The position numbers were made by a program, and so were the translations under genes. From NCBI RefSeq assembly GCF_003730195.1, contig NZ_QWGG01000003.1, forward strand, positions 248,001-312,000: a stretch of 64,000 bases of DNA, in the 5' to 3' direction. How positions within the stretch are numbered: the stretch's first letter is position 1; every line of letters begins with the position of its first letter. Origin of the DNA: Halosimplex salinum. GTDB taxonomy: Archaea > Halobacteriota > Halobacteria > Halobacteriales > Haloarculaceae. Below the pieces are notes generated by a model, which saw only the letters and a program-made list of their open reading frames with translations, searched no databases and was not told the origin of the DNA. Shown piece after piece: positions 33,491-41,280 of the stretch.

Positions 33491-34030
33491 CTACTGCTGG
33501 GTTTCGGGCTCTTCTCCCCATAGATCGAGCGTCGTGAACGACAGGTAGGGAATCGTGTGCTCGTACCCTCCATCTGTCGTATACGTGACGAGCTGCTCGG
33601 CAACCCCGACGACGGGATTCAGCTCGTCCCCCGCTACGCGTGTGTTGCCAGTCCACTCGCCCGCAATGCGCCCTTCCCACTCAACCTGACTGTTCGAGAC
33701 GTGCATTCGGAGGCGGTCGTACTGGTCACGGTGCTGGACTCGGTAGACGTATCCGTATTCGAACCGGACCGGTTTCCCCTCGTACGCTTCGAAGTCGTGG
33801 AAGAAGTCGTCGTACGCGAGTTCGTGAGGGGTGCTCGGGGGCGTCGGTGTCGTCGTTGCAGTTGGGGTCTTCGACGGGCTCGGGGTTGCGGCCGGCGTTG
33901 GTGACGAGGCCCGTGTGTCCACGGACGTGGAGCCGCTGCCCCGACCGTCGCTGCGCCCTCCGCCCAGAAGCCCGTTACAACCAGCCATAGCCACGCCCGT
34001 TACTGTCGCGAGGAACTGCCGTCGGCGCAT
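33491..34030 (-). CDS. Short Tat lipoprotein with Ser/Thr/Pro-rich linker
   Basis: 179 residues. The start MRRRQFLATVTGVAMAGC has a twin-arginine motif (RRRQFL) and lipobox. A linker of about 45 residues (STSVDTRASSPTPAATPSPS and repeats) resembles an extracellular, probably O-glycosylated spacer. The C-terminal 110 residues form a domain with FEYGYVYRVQHRDQYDRLRM and beta-rich segments; the family is not recognised. Base composition is less GC-rich than in flanking genes, hinting at transfer. A TATA-like TTATTG lies about 25 nt upstream on the minus strand. Confidence 0.8.
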   Translation of the reverse strand: MRRRQFLATVTGVAMAGCNGLLGGGRSDGRGSGSTSVDTRASSPTPAATPSPSKTPTATTTPTPPSTPHELAYDDFFHDFEAYEGKPVRFEYGYVYRVQHRDQYDRLRMHVSNSQVEWEGRIAGEWTGNTRVAGDELNPVVGVAEQLVTYTTDGGYEHTIPYLSFTTLDLWGEEPETQQ

Positions 34031-34125
34031 ACATTCAACGTCACCAACAGATACAATAAGAATGGCCCTCATACACCGTTTACGTGCTGCTTTATCCCCG
34101 AACATGAGAGCCCACAGAGTGAACA

Positions 34126-34375
34126 ACTGCGGTGGCGCGCGCCGTCGAGCGTCTCGTCGCGAGACGGCGTCGCGCGAGGGATGACTGAGCGAGCGGAGCG
34201 AGCGAAGGAATCGGTTGGGGAGGCGTGAGGCTGGTTGCTGGGCGGTCCTTGGTGGACTGAAAGGGCGAGGTCCGTTCGCGGGGCGAAGCCCCATGGTCGC
34301 TGAGCGAGCGCTATCCGAACGGAGTGAGGATATCTCGCTCAGCGGCCGCGAACGGACCGAGGGCTTTCAACTCTC
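34126..34375. repeat. Dispersed structured repeat, copy A
   Basis: The gap 34031-34527 holds this element. It shares with copy B (51203-51440), in the same order, GGCGCGCGCCGTCGAG, GAGACGGCGTCG, TCGGTTGGGGAGGCGTG, a GCGGTCC-TGG-GGACTGAAAGGGCGAG block, CTATCCGA, GGATAT and CGAGGGCTTTC. Internal palindromes include GGGGCGAAGCCCC (34280-34292). The ends GAAAGGGCGAG and CGAGGGCTTTC are roughly inverted. No ORF. Confidence 0.8.
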
Positions 34376-34527
34376 ACCGTCTCCTGTGATCACTCCAACT
34401 CGACTTCCTTCCACACCAACTCGAACAGAAACAACCACTCAGTTCGCACGCGATACAGCGCATCGAAGCCCGACCCACACTGTCCCGGTCGAATAGACCC
34501 AGACGAGAACGAAATTAACAGCAGTTC
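34376..34527. other. A+T-richer tail of the repeat-bounded island
   Basis: About 150 bases with reduced GC (CACTCCAACTCGACTTCC, GAACAGAAACAACC). No gene or repeat recognised. It separates copy A from the DUF373 stop codon. Confidence 0.45.
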
Positions 34528-35676
34528 CTAGTCGCCGCCTTCGCGCTGGCGGGCGAGTTCGTGCTCGACGGCGGTGCCGCTGAAGTAGGCGGCGAAGCGG
34601 ACGCCGGCGAGGCTCACGAGGATGCCCGCGAGGATGAACAGCGCGAGTCGGGTGCCCGGCGGTTCGAGCGTCGCGCCCTCGAAGAAGAGGGGGCCGAGCT
34701 CGATGGAGCGGATCCGGAAGGGGTCGAACACGTCGGCGAGTTCGAGGAAGTACGCGGAGAACCCGCGGATCACGAGGCCGACGGCGACGGCGCCGAAGGG
34801 GAGGTTGAGGTAGGCGCTGCGGACGCCCTCGTGGCGGATGAGTTCGTCGAGCAGGCGGCCGGTGCTCGCCGCGAGCGCGGCACCGGTCAGCCAGGGGATG
34901 GCGTCGAAGGCGAATCGGCTGGCGAGGATGAGCGCGCTCTCCGACCCGGTGGCCGAGACGCCGATAGCGCCCGCGAAGACACCCACGAGCGAGAGGCCGG
35001 CGGCGACGACGTAGGTGACGAGCGCGACCTGCCCGGAGTACAGCGCCTCCTGGATCTGTCCGGGGAGGGCGGCGAGGTAGGCGTCGACGCCGAGGCCCTT
35101 GTAGAGGAGGAAGAGGCCGACGACGGCGACGATGGCGCCCGTTGCGACGCCGGGACTCGTCACCGACCACAGCACCGGGTAGGCGATGAGCGCGACGCCC
35201 AGCGGGACGAGGACGGTTTTGCGCAGTTCCTCGTCGGCGAGGAACTGCTTGAGGAGGTAGTAGGTGGACTCGATGTCGCGGGCCTGCCTGACGACGACGC
35301 GGTCGACGGCGTCGACGGTGAGGCGCGACTCGACGATGGGGACGAGCCGTTCGTCCTCGGCGCTGTCGACGACGACGACGGCCGAGTCGGGCTCGTAGTC
35401 CTCGATGAGCCCCTCGACCTGGCGAGCGATGGCCCTGTCGGCACTGATGGTGTCGTCGGTGCCGGCCAGCACCGCGACGACGGTCTCGTCACCGCTCGCG
35501 TCGAGGTCACGCGAGACTCGGAGGGCTTCCAGCAGACAGTTGACCTGGCTGTCCTCTGGGTCCTCGACGCCGACGTCGACGACGAGGGATTCGACGGCGT
35601 CCCGTCCCACGATCGGGGGTGCCGTTCCCTGCACGAGGTCGCCCGCGCGATCGATACAGACGACCAGCGTTGTCAC
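34528..35676 (-). CDS. DUF373-family membrane protein
   Basis: 382 residues. The N-terminal 150 residues are a soluble alpha/beta domain starting MTTLVVCIDRAGDLVQGTAP, which I recognise as the DUF373 opening, with DSQVNCLLEAL and VVVVDSAEDE. About six to seven TM helices follow (about 165-365). The family is conserved across archaea but has no assigned role. ATG 35676 is preceded by a TATA-like GATTTTTATCC on the minus strand (35698-35708). It seems to be a single gene. Confidence 0.88.
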   Translation of the reverse strand: MTTLVVCIDRAGDLVQGTAPPIVGRDAVESLVVDVGVEDPEDSQVNCLLEALRVSRDLDASGDETVVAVLAGTDDTISADRAIARQVEGLIEDYEPDSAVVVVDSAEDERLVPIVESRLTVDAVDRVVVRQARDIESTYYLLKQFLADEELRKTVLVPLGVALIAYPVLWSVTSPGVATGAIVAVVGLFLLYKGLGVDAYLAALPGQIQEALYSGQVALVTYVVAAGLSLVGVFAGAIGVSATGSESALILASRFAFDAIPWLTGAALAASTGRLLDELIRHEGVRSAYLNLPFGAVAVGLVIRGFSAYFLELADVFDPFRIRSIELGPLFFEGATLEPPGTRLALFILAGILVSLAGVRFAAYFSGTAVEHELARQREGGD

Positions 35677-35697
35677 GTATCGAGGGAGGCGACCACG

Positions 35698-35707
35698 GGA
35701 TAAAAAT
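35698..35707 (-). promoter_or_regulatory. TATA-like box for the DUF373 gene
   Basis: Plus GGATAAAAAT reads ATTTTTATCC on the minus strand, 22-31 nt before ATG 35676. Confidence 0.55.
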
Positions 35708-35769
35708 CCTCGCGACCGTTCGCGGTCGATCCGCCGACCGCAGTCCGGCGAGTCGGGGCGAGCGACTCG

Positions 35770-36858
35770 CTACGCCCCGTCGTGTTCGGACGCGACCGTG
35801 TCGACGACGCCGCGGAGGTAGCCGACCGTGAACCCGCGCGCGCGGTGGCGCCAGTCGGTGTCGCCCTCCATCTCCGGGACGTGGTCCGGGACGACCACGC
35901 CGTCGAAGCCGACCTCGTGGAGCGTGCGCACCGCTTCGACCGTGTCGAAGTTGCCCTCGTCGACGAACGTCTCGTGGAATTTCGGGACCGTCCCCGTCAC
36001 GTCGCGGAAGTGGACGAAGACGATCTGGTCGCGCTCGCCGAACGTCCGCAGGACCTCGGTCACGTCCTCGCCCATCTGCGAGAAACAGCCCAGACAGAGT
36101 TTGAGCCCGTGGTTGTCGCTCGGCACCAGATCCATCGCTTTCTCGAAGTTCTCCACGTTACGGAAGAGACGCGGGATCCCACCGAGCGATTCGAGACTCG
36201 GCGGGTCGACCGGGTGGAGCGCGAGGTCGACGCCCGCCTCCTCGGCGACGGGGAGGATCCGTTCGAGGAAGGCCTCGTAGTTGTCCCAGAACTCGGCCTC
36301 GGTGTACTCGCGGTCGAGGCCCGGCGCGAGTTCGTGGGGGTCGTCGATCTCGTCGAGGTCGAACGCGGTCCCGACGGCGCCGCCGCGGATCTCGACGGGC
36401 TCGGTCCGCATCGGGACCACGCCGCGAGGGTTCCACTGGTAGCCGAGGATGGGGATACCCGCCTCGCCGAGGTTCCGAACCAGTCGCTCGATCTGGTCGA
36501 GCGCTTCGTCCTTGCCCTCGCGGTCGAACATGATGTCGCCGTACAGCGAGTAGGGGAGCGACTGGATGCCGGCCAGCCGGAGGCCGTGGGACTCGACCTG
36601 CTCGCGGGCGGCGACGAGTTCGTCGACGCTCGGGATCGAGTCGGGGCCGACGGCCACCGTGTGGGAGGCCTCGCGGTCGTTGAACTCGTCGGGCTCCTCG
36701 TCGGTGTCGGCGTGGTCGACGAACACGTCTGTCGCGCCGAGCTGGCGGAGGTATCGGAGTCGTTCGTCCGAGAGATTGCGACTGCGGACGCCGACCCGCA
36801 CGGTCGGCTGAGAGCGGTCGGGGTCGGGTCGGTCGGTCGCCGCGCGCGTCTCGTTCAT
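35770..36858 (-). CDS. uxuA: Mannonate dehydratase
   Basis: 362 residues. It dehydrates D-mannonate to 2-keto-3-deoxygluconate in glucuronate or mannonate breakdown. TIM-barrel motifs with metal ligands are present: ALHPVDPP, LCLGCFSQMG, VHFRDVTG and PDHVPEMEGD. The length fits the family (about 340-400). No other uronate genes are next to it, so its pathway partners lie elsewhere, or the enzyme acts on related sugar acids. A TATA-like GGTATTTTTCC on the minus strand lies about 25 nt before ATG 36858. Confidence 0.9.
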   Translation of the reverse strand: MNETRAATDRPDPDRSQPTVRVGVRSRNLSDERLRYLRQLGATDVFVDHADTDEEPDEFNDREASHTVAVGPDSIPSVDELVAAREQVESHGLRLAGIQSLPYSLYGDIMFDREGKDEALDQIERLVRNLGEAGIPILGYQWNPRGVVPMRTEPVEIRGGAVGTAFDLDEIDDPHELAPGLDREYTEAEFWDNYEAFLERILPVAEEAGVDLALHPVDPPSLESLGGIPRLFRNVENFEKAMDLVPSDNHGLKLCLGCFSQMGEDVTEVLRTFGERDQIVFVHFRDVTGTVPKFHETFVDEGNFDTVEAVRTLHEVGFDGVVVPDHVPEMEGDTDWRHRARGFTVGYLRGVVDTVASEHDGA

Positions 36859-36878
36859 AGCCGGAGGTCGGTCCCACC

Positions 36879-36888
36879 GGAAAAATAC
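36879..36888 (-). promoter_or_regulatory. TATA-like box for uxuA
   Basis: Plus GAAAAATACC reads GGTATTTTTC on the minus strand, about 25 nt before the start at 36858. Confidence 0.55.
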
Positions 36889-36925
36889 CCACCGACCGCG
36901 GCGGCGCTCGCTTGGAATCGGTAGA

Positions 36926-37002
36926 GCGGTCGCGGGGCGGTCGCGGAGCCGTCACGGAGCTGTCGCGGAGCCGTCACGGAGCGGTCGCGGGGCGGTCGCG
37001 GA
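36926..37002. repeat. 11-bp tandem repeat, seven copies
   Basis: Consensus GC(G/C/T)GTC(G/A)CGG(A/G) repeats seven times without gaps: 36926, 36937, 36948, 36959, 36970, 36981 and 36992. It lies between the uxuA promoter and the SppA stop. The copies alternate between two variants. Confidence 0.93.
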
Positions 37003-37022
37003 GCCCCCACAGGAGCGTCGGA

Positions 37023-38057
37023 CTATCGACGGAAGCGCAGTCCCGCCGCGTCGGCGTCGCCGTCGAACGCGCTGGCGAGGCCGGAACCGAACGCGTAGGT
37101 CGCCCGTTCGGCGCCGATCTGGACCCGGTCGCGCAGGGACCGGACCGGCTCGAACTCCCGGACGACGACCGACTCGTCGAGGCGTTCGGCGAGTGCGTCT
37201 TCCACGTCCTCCCGGGTGCCGAGTTCGTCGACCAGGTCGCGCTCGAGCGCATCGGTGCCGAGAAAGACCCGGGCTTCGGTGTCCTCGACGGCGTCGCGGT
37301 CGAGGTCGCGGCCCTCGGCGACGGTGTCGACGAACTGGTCGTAGTAGTCGTCGACGAGCCCCTGGAGGTACTCGCGCTCCCGGGGGTCGAGTTCCTTCAG
37401 CGGCGCGCCGGCATCCTTGTAGTCGCCGGCGGTGAACCCCTCGTAGGAGAGCCCGAGGCGCTCGGCGAGGTCGTGTGCGTTGACACGCGAGCCGATAACG
37501 CCGATCGATCCGACGAGTGTGCCCTCGCGCGCCCAGAACTCGTCGCAGCCGACGGCGATGTCGTAGCCGCCGCTCGCGCACACGTCGGTCGCGTACCCGA
37601 CCGTCGGTCCGTCGAACGACTCGGCGGCCAGCCGGATGTCCGCGCTCGGGACGATCTCGCCGCCAGGGGTGTTGAGTTTGACCAGGAGCGCGTCGACGTT
37701 CGGGTCGGCGTCGGCCTGTTCGATCTGTTCGACCACGTCGTCGGCGCTCAGGCCGATGGGTGACCCCGGGACGCCGCTCTTGCTCTCGCGGGCGATCGGT
37801 CCCTCGACCGCCACCTCGGCGACGTTGTAGGGGGTGACGAACGAGCCGCCGAGACGGCTCCCGAGCCACAGCGCCACCAGCGTGACGACCGTCACCATCA
37901 GCACTCCGAGGAGTTCCGAGAGCGACTCGGGGTAGCTGACGAACGCGTACCAGGCGCCGACGAGTCCGACGAGCCCGACCAGTGCCGTGACGAGGAGCGG
38001 GACGACCGTCCCCTCGACCGTCCCGACCGCTTCGCTGTCGTGTGATGTTCTGCTCAC
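37023..38057 (-). CDS. sppA: Signal peptide peptidase SppA (S49 protease)
   Basis: 344 residues from GTG 38057. Two N-terminal TM helices (about 18-40 and 47-70) are followed by one S49 protease domain. The nucleophile is Ser162 in DVCASGGYD and the general base Lys214 in TAGDYKDAG. NTPGGE and GSIGVIGS are family markers. It degrades membrane-released signal peptides or other membrane proteins outside the cell. GTG 38075, six codons upstream, is an alternative start. Confidence 0.9.
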   Translation of the reverse strand: MSRTSHDSEAVGTVEGTVVPLLVTALVGLVGLVGAWYAFVSYPESLSELLGVLMVTVVTLVALWLGSRLGGSFVTPYNVAEVAVEGPIARESKSGVPGSPIGLSADDVVEQIEQADADPNVDALLVKLNTPGGEIVPSADIRLAAESFDGPTVGYATDVCASGGYDIAVGCDEFWAREGTLVGSIGVIGSRVNAHDLAERLGLSYEGFTAGDYKDAGAPLKELDPREREYLQGLVDDYYDQFVDTVAEGRDLDRDAVEDTEARVFLGTDALERDLVDELGTREDVEDALAERLDESVVVREFEPVRSLRDRVQIGAERATYAFGSGLASAFDGDADAAGLRFRR

Positions 38058-38176
38058 GTGAGTGCCCTCCGTCACTCACTCGGTCGGTCACGGTGAAAAG
38101 CTGTCGGCGGTCTCCGGGAGAGCGCGCGGGCAGTGTCGGTCGGCGGTCCGCGGCGTCGGCCGTCCGCACGGCCCGC

Positions 38177-38965
38177 TCACAGCGAGACCGAATCGAAGTC
38201 ACTCCATATCTCGAAGGCGGTTCCCTCCCCGATACTGTCGGTGTGGCGTCCGAGCCCGTGTTCGGAGACGTTCGTCGCGACGATCCGGTCGGCCTCGAAC
38301 CGCCGGGCGAACTCCCGCAGTTCGGTGGCGTCGCGGTCGCCGCGGCGCTCCTCGTCGAGGACGGACCCGTCGAAGAAGAGCAGGTCCGCGTCGACGCAGT
38401 AGTCGGGAATCTCCCCGGGACCGTCGACGTCGGGCGCGTAGACGACGGTCCGCTCCCCGGCCGAGACGGCGTACCCCTGTGTCGGGAAGGCGGTGGTGCC
38501 GTGGTCGACCGCGAAGGCGCGGATCCGCACGTCGTCCGCCCGGACGGCTTCGCCGGGGTCGACCGGTTCGTAGTCGAGGTAGTCGAGGACGTACGGGAAG
38601 GTGTCCTCGGTGAACGTGCGGACCGGACGACTCCCGTAGACGGTGAACTCCGGGTCGGAAGCGGCGCTGTCGAACTCCTCCCGGCCGTGACCGGCCCGCT
38701 TCATCGCCGCCTGACCGAGTTCGTTGATCCCCCAGTAGTTGTCGAAGTGCGCGTGTGTCGCGAAGAACCCGTCCACGTCGTACACGTCCATCTCGTCGAG
38801 TTGCCGGGCGATGTCCGGCCCGATGTCGAGGACGACCGTCCGGTCGTCGACCTCGACGAGGACGGCCGGCCGGCGGCGCCGCTCGCTCTCGACGCAGTAC
38901 TCGCAGCCACAGAGGGGCGCGGGCACGCCGACCGCGTCACCGGACCCCATGAGGGTGACCCGCAT
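38177..38965 (-). CDS. PhnP-like metallo-beta-lactamase hydrolase
   Basis: 262 residues. It opens MRVTLMGSGDAVGVPAPLCG with CGCEYC (zinc-binding insert as in PhnP) and continues with VVLDIGPD. The metal motif reads THAHFDNYWG: the canonical H-x-H-x-D-H has Asn in place of the last His. Later ligand positions are DHGT and VYAPDVDG. PhnP acts on cyclic ribose phosphates in phosphonate use, but no phn genes are nearby. The likely activity is a phosphodiesterase; the Asn may change metal binding. Confidence 0.83.
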   Translation of the reverse strand: MRVTLMGSGDAVGVPAPLCGCEYCVESERRRRPAVLVEVDDRTVVLDIGPDIARQLDEMDVYDVDGFFATHAHFDNYWGINELGQAAMKRAGHGREEFDSAASDPEFTVYGSRPVRTFTEDTFPYVLDYLDYEPVDPGEAVRADDVRIRAFAVDHGTTAFPTQGYAVSAGERTVVYAPDVDGPGEIPDYCVDADLLFFDGSVLDEERRGDRDATELREFARRFEADRIVATNVSEHGLGRHTDSIGEGTAFEIWSDFDSVSL

Positions 38966-39080
38966 ACACGCGGTAGGGCCGAGGCGCCGAAACCCGTTTC
39001 GTCTATCACGATCCGTACCTGTCCGATCCCGTCACTGTGTGTCGATCGCGGCGCCGGAGTCCGGGAGGGCAGGGGAGGTC

Positions 39081-41174
39081 TCAGCTGTTGACGGCTTCGA
39101 GGCGGTCGCTGACGACGAGGCGCCCGCGGGCGGTGAGGCCCGTCCCGGCGAGGTCGGTGGTGGTAACCATCCCCTTCTCGGCGAGCGACGCGAGGTTCTC
39201 CCGCAGTTCCTCGTCGTCGCGTTTGAACGCGGCCGAGAGGTCGACGCCCTCGCCGATGGTGTAGAGGGCGACGAGCACCTCCTTCTCGCGGTCGGGGATC
39301 GAGAGCGCCCGCGCCGCTTCGAGACGCTCGCGGTAGTCGCGCCGGACGAACCGCTCGAACAGCGCCAGCGTCCGCGTCGACTCGCTGCCGACGACGGCCG
39401 TGACCGCCTCGCCGTCGTCGAACCGCTGGACCGCGAGCGCGGGCCGGCGGTCGCCGTCCACGGTCTGGCGAGTCCGCTCGACGTGGAGCACGTCGTCCAG
39501 GTCGATCGACAGCAGGGTCGTGTCAGAGCCGACCGGCGTGAACCGCACCCGGCCGCGGTCGACGTAGCACATCGCCGGCGTCGCCGATTCGTCGGTGACG
39601 CGCCCGCCGACCCGGGCGGGGTCCGTGACCGTCGTCCGGGAGACGTGGAGGGCGTTGCGGAACAGCGCGATCCAGAAGTCCCACTTGCGCCCCTCGTCGA
39701 GCGCGACGATGGCCGCCTCCTGACTCCCCGCCCGGCGGACGACGATCCCGAGCGCCGAGTCGAAGGGGACGTCCGTCGCCGTCTCCGCGTCGGGGACCAC
39801 GTCGACCACGCGGTCGAGCGCCAGCAGGTCGAACTCGACGGTCTCGTCGTCGAGCGACCCGTCGGTCGCCGGCGAGACCAGGAGGACCTCGTTCTGCCCG
39901 AGGACGACCTGCCCCTCGACGGCCTGCCCGTCCGCGACGGCCGGCGAGACGAAGCGGGTTCCGACCCGGGCGACCATCGGCTGGGTGATCGCCTCCTCGA
40001 CCGTCTGCGGCTGGGTCGCCAGCGGCTCGTCCGCCTCCAGCCGGCCGTCGCCCGGCCCGGCGGTGGTGTGCGCGTTCGGGTCGGGTTCGGCGGGCGGCCC
40101 CTCACCGGGGTCGACGGGCGCCCCCCACTCGCGGTCCATCCCCGGCGCGACGGCCGAATCGCTGTCGACTCCGGCGCTCTCGGGGCGGACCGACGCGTCC
40201 TTCCTGGTGACCCAGTCCCGGAGCGCGGCCATGTCGTCCACGTCCGCGCCGGCGGAGCGCGAGAACTGGCCGCCCGCCGAATCGGCCTGCTCGGCCATCG
40301 TGTGCTCGTCGGGGTCGTAGTCGAACCCGTCGGGGACGCGGGCGGACCGCGGGTTTCGGACGCGCCGCCCGGCCTCGTTCTGCGCCCGCTCGAAGCGCGA
40401 GTCGGGGCCGTAGTCGGCGGCCGTGAACGGCTCCCGGGAGAACGGCGCCGGGTCACACACCACCGGGAACCGGCGGTCCGGGTTCGCCGGCGGCACGTCG
40501 GGGCCGAGCGCGTCCCGGTCGAAGGCGGCGTACGTGGCCGCGCTCGTCCGCTGGCCGGCGTAGCGGACGAACGCCTCCGCGGTCTCGCGGTCGGGCAGCC
40601 CCAGCGCGTGCCGGATCGAGGTCGCGTCGAACCCGACGTCGGCGAGGAAGCGCCCGCCGGTCGCGCGGAGGACGTGCGGCGTCAGCCCGTCCGGGTCGAT
40701 CCCTTCGGCGGCCGCCGCCGTCTCGGTCACGACCTCGCGGACGGTGGCGGCGTCGCCGTCGAAGTGGTCGAGGTAGTCGAAGAACGTGGCCAGCACCGCG
40801 GTGATCCGCTCGGACCAGCCGAAGGCGACCGTCCGGGCGCCCGCGTCCGTGCCCGGGGACCACTGCTCGGTGCGAACGATCTCGCCGAGGGGACGCTCGT
40901 CGCCCGCCGCCTGGCGCGCTCGCGCGTTCGCCCAGCACGAGCGGCAGGCGCACGGGTCCAGCGCCGGGACGCGGATCTCACCGCGCCCCCAGTCGATCCA
41001 CCCCTCGTGGCAGTGGACGATCTCGTCGGGCCGCAGGCCGAGGCGTCCGGCCAGCAGGGTGACGTAACACCGGCTCAGCCGCCGCTGGACGCTGTCGGCC
41101 GCGAGCGCACCCCGGTACAGCGAGTAGAACGCGCCCGGACCGAGCGTCCGATCGAGCGGCGGCCAGTCGGACAT
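39081..41174 (-). CDS. Tyrosine-recombinase-like domain fused to a CheF-like taxis domain
   Basis: 697 residues, one uninterrupted frame. Residues about 25-220 look like the haloarchaeal XerC/D-type integrase core: LAGRLGLRPDEIVH (Arg48), EIRVPALDPCACRSC (Cys75, 77, 80) and HVLRATGG (His167, Arg170). The usual Y-V-R-x-S-G reads AFVRYAG, so the nucleophile position is Phe202. Residues 221-400 are a disordered-looking acidic linker. Residues 401-697 resemble CheF, the adaptor linking CheY to the archaellum: FRNALHVSR-TTVTDPARVGGRV, then KEVLVALYTIGEGVDLS and GRLVVSDRLEAVNS. Loss of cleavage activity and a DNA- or taxis-adaptor role are inference. Confidence 0.78.
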   Translation of the reverse strand: MSDWPPLDRTLGPGAFYSLYRGALAADSVQRRLSRCYVTLLAGRLGLRPDEIVHCHEGWIDWGRGEIRVPALDPCACRSCWANARARQAAGDERPLGEIVRTEQWSPGTDAGARTVAFGWSERITAVLATFFDYLDHFDGDAATVREVVTETAAAAEGIDPDGLTPHVLRATGGRFLADVGFDATSIRHALGLPDRETAEAFVRYAGQRTSAATYAAFDRDALGPDVPPANPDRRFPVVCDPAPFSREPFTAADYGPDSRFERAQNEAGRRVRNPRSARVPDGFDYDPDEHTMAEQADSAGGQFSRSAGADVDDMAALRDWVTRKDASVRPESAGVDSDSAVAPGMDREWGAPVDPGEGPPAEPDPNAHTTAGPGDGRLEADEPLATQPQTVEEAITQPMVARVGTRFVSPAVADGQAVEGQVVLGQNEVLLVSPATDGSLDDETVEFDLLALDRVVDVVPDAETATDVPFDSALGIVVRRAGSQEAAIVALDEGRKWDFWIALFRNALHVSRTTVTDPARVGGRVTDESATPAMCYVDRGRVRFTPVGSDTTLLSIDLDDVLHVERTRQTVDGDRRPALAVQRFDDGEAVTAVVGSESTRTLALFERFVRRDYRERLEAARALSIPDREKEVLVALYTIGEGVDLSAAFKRDDEELRENLASLAEKGMVTTTDLAGTGLTARGRLVVSDRLEAVNS

Positions 41175-41280
41175 ACGCTCCCCCTGCCCCGTCCTGACAC
41201 ATAGCTGTTACTGGCGAAATCTCAGGACTGAGAACAGGTCGAACGACGCACACACCGGTGGACGGCCGTCGCGGACGCGT

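Noticed and set aside
33385-33603. 72-codon minus-strand frame
   Set aside because: It overlaps the lipoprotein C-terminus in another frame and lacks promoter or family features.
33038-34375. Complete transposon between E2 and copy A
   Set aside because: The two bounding repeats are of different types and no transposase is encoded, so only a repeat-bounded island is claimed.
38739-41204. 821-codon plus-strand frame
   Set aside because: Antisense to the recombinase-CheF fusion and part of the PhnP-like gene; low-complexity Arg/Asp/Gly composition.
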